From Clostridiales bacterium (GTDB lineage: Bacteria; Bacillota; Clostridia; Lachnospirales; Lachnospiraceae): a stretch of 9,091 nt of DNA. The stretch lies in contig JAHZHG010000091.1 of the NCBI GenBank assembly GCA_019420425.1, positions 1 to 9,091 on the forward strand, read 5' to 3'. Under the pieces are notes generated by a model. The model searched no databases. It had not been told where the DNA came from and was given only the letters and a program-made list of their open reading frames with translations. Positions 6,312 to 9,091 of this stretch are shown here, in pieces (the first letter of the stretch is position 1; each line of letters opens with the position of its first letter). Both the position numbers and the translations under genes were made by a program.

Positions 6312-7571
6312 TTAATCTTCACGAGCCAGAATTTCGTTTACTTCCTCCTCAGCTTCATCGATCATCTCCTGCGGATCCTTACCGGACTGCATTACAGAAC
6401 CATATAAATCATTCAATACATCATTTACTTCAGCAGCATTCAGAATACCAATACCATAGTCATGGCTTTCTTTCGCAACCGCCGCTGCTGCTGCGCGGGC
6501 TTTACCGGCGAGGGTTTCTGTATCCGACGTAAAGTACGGATCATCAACCGCCTTAATGGTACCCGGGAAAATCGTTGCTAACTTACAGAACTCAAGAACA
6601 TTCTCATCATTGGTCACAAAGTTTGCAAACAGGATGGATTCCTCATGATGCTCGGATGCTTTCGGAACAACGAGATACTGAGAGTTACTCATTACAAAGT
6701 TTCCGTTGCCCACCATAGCTTCTGCAATATCCGAGATTGCTGCGATGTCCGGAGCTTCATCTTCTACACGGCCAACTGCCTGAGTTGTACACATCATAGC
6801 CAGCTTTCCGGTGCAGTACATCTTCATCATCGCATCCCAATCCCCCCAGTTCGTACGCGGCAGCCAGTCATTCTGTACAGCCTCCTGAAGCCTCGTCAGC
6901 ATATCCAGCAGTTCCGGCGTATTAAATGCGGCCGTTTTCAAATCATCTGACAGGAACGGAATACCCTGGCAGTAAATTTCAGAGTAAAGATTACTGGGAA
7001 CATAAATATATGCGCCTGTCTTTTCTTTTACTGTCTGAGCCATATCAAGCATTTCGTCAAATGTTTTCGGCGGAGCGTCATATCCCGCTTCTGCAAAGAT
7101 TTCGGTATTATACATGGTGGTCGGAATGGAGATATACCACGGAAGGCCGTACAGGCCGCCTTCGATATTATTTGCCTCCAGACGGGCCTGGGAATAGATC
7201 GAAAGCTGCTCTTCCGTTGCTTCTTCATACATATTTACAAGGCTCTCGCTTGTCGCTTTACCAAACACCGCCGTAGTCGGAACATTTACAACATCGGGAG
7301 CATTTCCTCCGGCCACTGTACTAATCAATTTCTGCTCATAAGCATCATACGGGAGGTCAATCCAGTCGATTGTAATCCAATCATACTGATCCTCAAATTT
7401 TTCAATCACGCCATTAATGTAATCCGTAAAAGTGGGCTGCAAAGCAATTGTCCAAAACTCCAGTGTAACCGGTTCTTTGCTTTCTTCCGCCAATGCCACG
7501 GTATTCACTCCAGTAAACATTGACATCCCCAGCGCCAGCGTGAGTGCCATCGATACCATTTTCTTCTTCAT
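6312..7571 (-). CDS. Extracellular sugar-binding protein of a CUT1 ABC importer
   Basis: This 419-residue family-1 solute-binding protein is of normal length. It begins with a signal peptide: KKK, a hydrophobic core to about residue 22 and a signal-peptidase-I-type site ALA28-Glu29. The mature part starts with the usual strand TLEFWTIALQ, followed by a helix that ends in IEKFEDQY, the strand WITIDWIDLP and AGGNAPDVVNV (about 92-102), all classic family-1 landmarks. There is no lipobox cysteine, unusual for a monoderm Firmicute. It captures the substrate outside the cell and passes it to the two permeases encoded downstream. Start: ATG 7571 with AGGAGG at 7580-7585, eight bases upstream. It is the first gene of the operon, under the promoter at 7662-7690 and the operator at 7640-7653. 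The ligand cannot be determined by reading. Confidence 0.95.
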   Translation of the reverse strand: MKKKMVSMALTLALGMSMFTGVNTVALAEESKEPVTLEFWTIALQPTFTDYINGVIEKFEDQYDWITIDWIDLPYDAYEQKLISTVAGGNAPDVVNVPTTAVFGKATSESLVNMYEEATEEQLSIYSQARLEANNIEGGLYGLPWYISIPTTMYNTEIFAEAGYDAPPKTFDEMLDMAQTVKEKTGAYIYVPSNLYSEIYCQGIPFLSDDLKTAAFNTPELLDMLTRLQEAVQNDWLPRTNWGDWDAMMKMYCTGKLAMMCTTQAVGRVEDEAPDIAAISDIAEAMVGNGNFVMSNSQYLVVPKASEHHEESILFANFVTNDENVLEFCKLATIFPGTIKAVDDPYFTSDTETLAGKARAAAAAVAKESHDYGIGILNAAEVNDVLNDLYGSVMQSGKDPQEMIDEAEEEVNEILARED

Positions 7572-7639
7572 CCCATTTACCTCCTAGATTTGATTTTTAT
7601 TGGTTCTTGTCGTTTTCATATCCCCCGGATTCAGTTTTA

Positions 7640-7653
7640 TGAAAACCTTTTCA
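7640..7653. promoter_or_regulatory. Predicted LacI-family operator of the importer operon
   Basis: The plus strand reads TGAAAACCTTTTCA: perfect six-base arms TGAAAA/TTTTCA around a CC centre. It begins nine bases downstream of the -10 box of the operon promoter, so a bound repressor would cover the initial transcribed region. It matches the site at 388-401, next to the regulator gene, at 13 of 14 positions when that site is read on the opposite strand. Confidence 0.75.
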
Positions 7654-7661
7654 TTTCTTGG

Positions 7662-7690
7662 ATTATAACATGTGAATTTCAATGTGTCAA
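7662..7690 (-). promoter_or_regulatory. Consensus sigma-A promoter of the importer operon
   Basis: On the minus strand there is a perfect TTGACA (7685-7690), a 17-base spacer and a perfect TATAAT (7662-7667). Predicted transcription start is near 7655, about 85 bases before the binding-protein start codon. Such a strong promoter needs tight repression, which the adjoining operator can supply. Confidence 0.9.
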
Positions 7691-7870
7691 CCTATATAAT
7701 TAATCCCTTCATCATTTTGTATATTTTTCCAGTATTTGCATTCAATTTTTATTCATTATTTACAATTTTTCAATTTATATTTCCCTGTTTTGCTGCTGTC
7801 ATTTGTATAGTAATTAATTGAAAAACTTCTGTCTCGCATATTTCTCCCGCGATTTTGTAAACATTTTCTA

Positions 7871-7899
7871 TTGCATTTTTCCTATTCAAATTTTATAAT
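7871..7899 (+). promoter_or_regulatory. Sigma-A-type promoter of the small plus-strand gene
   Basis: TTGCAT at 7871-7876 and TATAAT at 7894-7899 are spaced by 17 bases. The predicted start, near 7906, leaves a leader of about 60 bases before the ATG at 7968. No operator resembling the two repressor sites is present here. Confidence 0.7.
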
Positions 7900-7967
7900 G
7901 GATATTACATAGCTGAGGTCTTTTTTACTTTTTCACTATGCTAAATATTCAAAAAGGAGCGTATTTT

Positions 7968-8174
7968 ATGAATCGGACAGAATTCTCTGAATTGCTGCAA
8001 GATACCATGCAGGAATTGTTAAATCCAACGGCGAACTTTTCAGCCCGTTTCGGATCTGATGCTATCGAACCGGCACAGCTGGAGCTGATTGTAGCAGCTG
8101 CCTTAACCGCTGCAGATCGCTACTATTCCAACCTAACCAAACTTCAGTCGGAGAGACTGCCTTTAGAAAAATAA
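7968..8174 (+). CDS. Small protein of unknown function, 68 residues
   Basis: I do not recognise this protein. It begins MNRTEFSELLQDTMQELLN and contains a probable amphipathic N-terminal helix, a central loop (NPTANFSARFGSDAIEP) and a second helix QLELIVAAALTAADRYYSNL. It has no cysteines, no signal peptide and no clear membrane span. The start at 7968 is preferred over an in-frame ATG at 7938, because AAGGAG at 7954-7959 lies eight bases before 7968 and nothing suitable precedes 7938. It has its own near-consensus promoter (7871-7899), and a strong inverted repeat follows 30 bases after the stop, so it looks like an independently transcribed gene. It is divergent from the importer operon and convergent with the HIT gene, and neither context suggests a function. 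A real gene is likely given the promoter, ribosome binding site and terminator-like structure. Confidence 0.7.
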   Translation: MNRTEFSELLQDTMQELLNPTANFSARFGSDAIEPAQLELIVAAALTAADRYYSNLTKLQSERLPLEK

Positions 8175-8203
8175 CCTATACCTTTCAGGTAAATGAATAC
8201 CCC

Positions 8204-8257
8204 TGAACACAGGGACGCCCCGCCGGTCAGCATACCGGCGGGGCGTCCCTGTGTTCA
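8204..8257. terminator. Perfect 24-bp inverted repeat, probable bidirectional terminator or repeat element
   Basis: Arms at 8204-8227 and 8234-8257 are exact reverse complements around the 6-base loop CAGCAT. The arm core is very GC-rich (GGGACGCCCCGCCGGT). It lies between two convergent genes, 29 bases after the small gene and directly against the stop codon of the HIT gene (8258-8260). Neither side has a clean T-tract; the plus side is only T-rich (ATTTTCCTTTATTTT after 8263). It could be a terminator for both strands, or a dispersed REP/MITE-like palindrome inserted between genes. Confidence 0.75.
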
Positions 8258-8671
8258 CTACAGATTTTCCTTTATTTTATTCATGATTTCCTGATACTCT
8301 GCATCGCTCAGGTGTCTGGGCGGGTTGCCGCTCATCTCGAAGGTGCCGCCGTAGCCCGGGCCGTCTACCTGCTTGGGTACCACATGGAAATGTACGTGCT
8401 TTACTTTATCGCCGTACATGCCCAGATTGATTTTTTCCGCTCCTACCGCTTTGCTGATTGCGTCGGCCACACTGGCCACATCCTTCATGAATGCATCGCG
8501 GTCTGCGTCGGACAGCTCGAACAGCTCGTCGGCGTGTTTTTTGCAGGCCACAATGCATCTGCCATAGTAGGTCTGGTCCCTGAACAGATATACTCTGGAC
8601 ATGGGCAGCTCGGTCAGCGGCATCATCATGCCGAGCAGAGTTTCATTTTCCTCACAATACATGCATCCCAT
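8258..8671 (-). CDS. HIT (histidine triad) family protein
   Basis: This 137-residue protein has the histidine triad HVHFHVVPK at residues 92-100 (His92, His94, His96), the nucleotide-binding and catalytic motif of HIT hydrolases. An N-terminal Cys3-x-x-Cys6 (GCMYCEEN) corresponds to the zinc-binding cysteines seen in many bacterial HIT proteins, and GRCIVACKKHADELFELSD (37-55) is the usual strand-helix that precedes the triad. The family hydrolyses nucleoside phosphoramidates or dinucleotides, or transfers nucleotides; the physiological substrate is unknown. Start: ATG 8671 with GGGAGG at 8680-8685, eight bases upstream; Met4 is too far from it. It follows kduD with a 22-base gap in the same direction, so the two are probably cotranscribed, and it ends against the inverted repeat at 8204-8257. 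No functional link to uronate metabolism is evident. Confidence 0.93.
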   Translation of the reverse strand: MGCMYCEENETLLGMMMPLTELPMSRVYLFRDQTYYGRCIVACKKHADELFELSDADRDAFMKDVASVADAISKAVGAEKINLGMYGDKVKHVHFHVVPKQVDGPGYGGTFEMSGNPPRHLSDAEYQEIMNKIKENL

Positions 8672-8693
8672 AAGCTTATCCTCCCTGTAGAAA

Positions 8694-9091
8694 CTATTTT
8701 ACCAGATATCCGCCGTCTACCGGGATGATCGCTCCGTTCAGGTAATCGGAAGCATCGGATGCCAGGAATACGGCCGGTCCCTTCATATCCTCCGGAGTAC
8801 CCCATACGTGCGCCGGGATACGGCCGGTGATTTCTGCGTATCTCGGGTTTGCCGGATCGAGAAGGGCAGTGTTCATTTCGGTTGCCATGTAACCCGGAGC
8901 CAGAGCATTTACATTGATTCCCTTGGACGCCCACTCATTGCAGAATGCCTTGGTCAGCTGTGCCACGCCGCCCTTGGATGCAGCGTATGCCGGTACGGTA
9001 AAGCCGCCAAAGAAGGAAAGCATGGAAGCGATGTTGATGATCTTGCCCTTGCTGCCCTGCGCAATGAAGGTGCGAGCCGCTCTCTGGCACC
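8694..9091 (-). CDS. kduD: 2-dehydro-3-deoxy-D-gluconate 5-dehydrogenase (KduD), C-terminal half (cut by window edge)
   Basis: 131 C-terminal residues of a short-chain dehydrogenase/reductase are visible; the N-terminal Rossmann motif TGxxxGxG lies beyond base 9091. The segment FIAQGSKGKIINIASMLSF holds the catalytic Ser (visible residue 22), and YAASK gives Tyr35 and Lys39 of the catalytic triad. The segments NVNALAPGYMAT, RIPAHVWGTPEDMKGPAVFL and SDYLNGAIIPVDGGYLV closely follow E. coli KduD from memory, including the KIINIASMLSF block and the APGYMAT block. KduD reduces 2,5-diketo-3-deoxygluconate (DKII) to 2-keto-3-deoxygluconate with NAD(P)H in pectin or uronate catabolism. Gluconate 5-dehydrogenase is a close relative and cannot be fully excluded. 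It is followed by the HIT gene after 22 bases. Reading frame: the first complete codon in the window is at 9087-9089. Confidence 0.88.
   Translation of the reverse strand, partial: CQRAARTFIAQGSKGKIINIASMLSFFGGFTVPAYAASKGGVAQLTKAFCNEWASKGINVNALAPGYMATEMNTALLDPANPRYAEITGRIPAHVWGTPEDMKGPAVFLASDASDYLNGAIIPVDGGYLVK

Larger units (their letters stand above)
7572..7967. other. Divergent intergenic region, about 400 bases, no coding evidence
   Basis: The end near 7572-7700 holds the leader, operator and promoter of the importer operon; the end near 7871-7967 holds the promoter and ribosome binding site of the small plus-strand gene. Between about 7700 and 7870 the DNA is very AT-rich with many T-runs, and I see no convincing ORF, RNA gene or structured element. 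A lone half-site CGTTTTCA at 7611-7618 might assist repressor binding, but it lacks a matching second arm. Confidence 0.6.

Noticed and set aside
7605..7618. Second repressor site in the operon leader (CGTTTTCA half-site)
   Set aside because: Only one arm matches; the other arm (TCTTGT) does not resemble the operator, so it is not listed as a site.
7938..7967. Ten-codon N-terminal extension of the small plus-strand protein
   Set aside because: The upstream ATG has no ribosome binding site, whereas AAGGAG sits eight bases before the ATG at 7968.
8312..8728. 138-codon plus-strand ORF opposite the HIT gene
   Set aside because: Mirrors the HIT frame; the HIT triad and ribosome binding site on the minus strand are decisive.
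1..9091. CRISPR array, tRNA/rRNA genes, insertion sequence or phage genes
   Set aside because: No regularly spaced direct repeats, no tRNA-like cloverleaf, no transposase or phage-type protein was seen on either strand.

Overview
The window looks like a carbohydrate-utilisation locus from a Firmicute, probably an anaerobic gut-type Clostridia (Lachnospiraceae-like). The reasons are strong AGGAGG-type ribosome binding sites, near-consensus sigma-A promoters, AT-rich intergenic DNA around mid-GC genes, LacI/ROK/CUT1 gene content and a CUT1 importer with no ATPase gene beside it. A diderm Firmicute (Negativicutes) is a possible alternative, because the binding protein has a signal peptide without a lipobox. 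The taxonomic assignment is inference.

Layout: (i) 1-369, minus strand, the start of a ROK-family sugar kinase or regulator that runs off the window; (ii) 370-477, a compact divergent control region with an operator and the regulator's promoter; (iii) 478-1521, plus strand, a LacI-family repressor; (iv) 7571 down to 1544, minus strand, a tightly packed seven-gene operon in the order extracellular sugar-binding protein, two CUT1 permeases, a tandem double-VOC protein, a single VOC protein, a ThuA-like protein and a short, atypical Gfo/Idh/MocA-family protein; (v) 7572-7967, the operon control region plus the promoter of a small divergent gene; (vi) 7968-8174, plus strand, a 68-residue protein of unknown function; (vii) 8204-8257, a perfect 24-bp inverted repeat; (viii) 8258-9091, minus strand, a HIT-family protein preceded by the C-terminal half of KduD.

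The operon appears to be one regulon with the ROK gene. Nearly identical 14-bp operators, with TGAAAA/TTTTCA-type half-sites, lie at 388-401 (between the ROK and lacI genes) and at 7640-7653. The second sits directly downstream of a perfect TTGACA-17-TATAAT promoter that drives the operon. The likely working model is that the repressor releases both promoters when a sugar or its metabolite is present, the importer brings the substrate in, and the VOC, ThuA-like and Gfo/Idh-like proteins convert it, with the ROK protein possibly phosphorylating the product.

No glycoside hydrolase is encoded in the operon. ThuA-like plus Gfo/Idh/MocA pairs are associated with 3-keto-glycoside chemistry, so a hydrolase-free, oxidation-based route to an unusual glycoside is the most interesting hypothesis. 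The three VOC modules, each with the expected H-E-H-E metal ligands, are the unexpected component. Their substrate cannot be read from the sequence.
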